A stretch of DNA of 64,000 bases. It comes from Streptomyces cinnabarinus. GTDB taxonomy: Bacteria > Actinomycetota > Actinomycetes > Streptomycetales > Streptomycetaceae. Under the pieces are notes generated by a model that saw nothing but the letters and a program-made list of their open reading frames with translations, had not been told where the DNA came from and did no database searches. The DNA lies in the NCBI RefSeq assembly GCF_027270315.1, contig NZ_CP114413.1, forward strand, positions 4,588,001 to 4,652,000, in the 5' to 3' direction. A program made the position numbers and the translations under genes. Shown in pieces: positions 63,063 to 64,000 of this stretch (position 1 is its first letter; every line of letters starts with the position of its first letter).

Positions 63063-64000
63063 ATGCAACGTGTCAGTGAGGTGAAGCCCCGTCAGGTACG
63101 CAGGTGCACCGCCGATCCGCCACCCGCGGAACGCGGTGGCCTCCAGATCGTCAGGAGCCACCAGGAGATCCTCGAAGGGACCACGGCCCGGCACCACTTC
63201 GGTGAGGTCACCGTCTCGCTCGTCCAGGGCGGTCCCCGGGAGCTGGTCCGGCCGGGCCGGCTGATCGCCGACGACCGGCACGCCCGGCTGCGGATGTGCC
63301 GCCCGCTGGACGGCGAGGTCTGGGTCTTCCAGGACGGCCGGCACGGCGTCGTACGACCGCCGCAGCTGATCTCCTTCGATACCGGCCGCCCGTTCAAGGT
63401 GATCATGCCGGAGGAGTTCCGGATGGTCGACGTCATGGTGACGCACTCCCTGGTCGGCCTCACCGCCACCGACACCCAGCGGCTCACCGCCCGCGCCTGG
63501 AGCGGCGACCAGGGTGCCGCCGCCCTGCTGAGCAGCCTGCTCGACGGGCTCGGCCGGCACGGCGAGGAGGTGGAGACGGCCGTCGACCTGCTCGGCGGCA
63601 GCGTCGCCGGACTCACCGCGGTCCTGTTCGCCGAGCGGATGCGCGAGGTCGCGCCGGACACCGAGATCGCCCGCCAGGCGCTGATGCTCCGGATCCAGGC
63701 CCATGTGCGCGAACACCTCGCGGAGCCGGGCCTCAGCCCGATCGAGGTGGCCCGCAGCCACAACATCTCGCTGCGCTACCTCCAGAAGATCTTCCAGGAG
63801 TACGGCGTCAGCCCCGCCCGCTGGATCCGCGCCGAGCGGCTCGCCCGCTGCCGTACGGAACTGGCCGACCCCTCCCTCGACCACCTGCCCGTGGCGCTGA
63901 TCGGCGAGCGGGCCGGCCTGTACGGCGCGTCCCACTTCAGCCGCCTCTTCCGCGGCCGGTACGGAGTCACCCCCAGCGAGTTCCGGAAGGAACGCCGATG
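63063..64000 (+). CDS. AraC-family transcriptional activator (3' end at window edge)
   Basis: At least 312 residues; the frame is open to the last complete codon, and the final two bases TG suggest a stop immediately outside. The N-terminal half looks like an AraC-binding-like cupin domain (LVRPGRLIADDRHARLRMC). The C-terminal part is a double helix-turn-helix with SHNISLRYLQKIFQEYGVSPARWI and GASHFSRLFRGRYGVTPSEFR. It lacks the DJ-1-like N-domain of AdpA, so it is not AdpA. AGGGGG precedes the ATG. It is controlled, by inference, through the ARE just upstream. Confidence 0.9.
   Translation, partial: MQRVSEVKPRQVRRCTADPPPAERGGLQIVRSHQEILEGTTARHHFGEVTVSLVQGGPRELVRPGRLIADDRHARLRMCRPLDGEVWVFQDGRHGVVRPPQLISFDTGRPFKVIMPEEFRMVDVMVTHSLVGLTATDTQRLTARAWSGDQGAAALLSSLLDGLGRHGEEVETAVDLLGGSVAGLTAVLFAERMREVAPDTEIARQALMLRIQAHVREHLAEPGLSPIEVARSHNISLRYLQKIFQEYGVSPARWIRAERLARCRTELADPSLDHLPVALIGERAGLYGASHFSRLFRGRYGVTPSEFRKERR

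Noticed and set aside
63063..64000. AraC gene as an AdpA orthologue
   Set aside because: AdpA carries a DJ-1/PfpI-like N-terminal domain; this protein has a cupin-like N-terminal region instead.

Overview
The window is about 71% GC with strong codon bias, many GTG starts, and the gene order of an actinobacterial chromosome core. It carries oriC flanked by rpmH-dnaA-dnaN, a parAB locus with perfect 14-bp parS palindromes, gyrBA, crgA, and a pknB-pbpA-rodA-pppL-fhaAB operon. Class E sortases, an AfsA/ArpA-type butyrolactone system and the recF-DUF721-gyrB order point to Streptomyces or a very close relative. The contig is read from the trxB side of oriC.

Region 1 (1-8.2 kb, mostly minus strand): trxB (5' truncated) and trxA on plus, then minus-strand GNAT, parB, parA, rsmG, jag/khpB, yidC, yidD, rnpA and rpmH. 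This is the conserved segregation, ribosome-methylation and membrane-insertion block. Three exact parS sites and one degenerate site lie here.

Region 2 (8.2-21.3 kb, plus strand): dnaA with paired DnaA boxes in its promoter, an oriC of about 0.6 kb packed with DnaA boxes, dnaN, a short 6-phosphogluconate dehydrogenase, recF, a DUF721 gene, gyrB, gyrA, a DUF3566 membrane protein and tRNA-Ile(GAT).

Region 3 (21.4-33.4 kb): a more variable segment between tRNA-Ile and tRNA-Ala. It holds a 1,318-residue HTH-NTPase-WD40 protein with 14 repeats, an amidohydrolase with a 3Fe-4S ferredoxin behind a perfect palindromic operator, a glycosyltransferase, a UTRA-only regulator, secreted proteins, a DLW-39 small protein, and a Ser/Thr kinase beside an XRE-type regulator.

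Region 4 (33.4-50.9 kb): the cell-division and cell-wall block. It comprises DUF5324, a cyclophilin, a rhomboid protease, a second cluster of DnaA boxes, crgA, DUF881, three class E sortases interleaved with pabA, then fhaA-fhaB-pppL-rodA-pbpA-pknB and tRNA-Leu(CAG). One probable newcomer, an Mrr-type nuclease fused to an unusual N-terminal domain, sits between the sortases and pknB.

Region 5 (50.9-64 kb): a two-component system, a very hydrophobic membrane protein and an orphan ketosynthase. These are followed by a gamma-butyrolactone signalling locus: NAD-epimerase-like protein, SDR reductase, AfsA-type synthase and ArpA/ScbR-type receptor. Beyond it are a truncated LysR, a class II DAHP synthase, and an AraC-family regulator that runs off the right edge. 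Two near-identical autoregulatory-element-like palindromes, one in the afsA/receptor intergenic region and one upstream of the AraC gene, suggest a hormone-receptor-to-activator cascade. With the extra shikimate-entry enzyme, this may be the edge of a specialised-metabolite cluster continuing past 64 kb.
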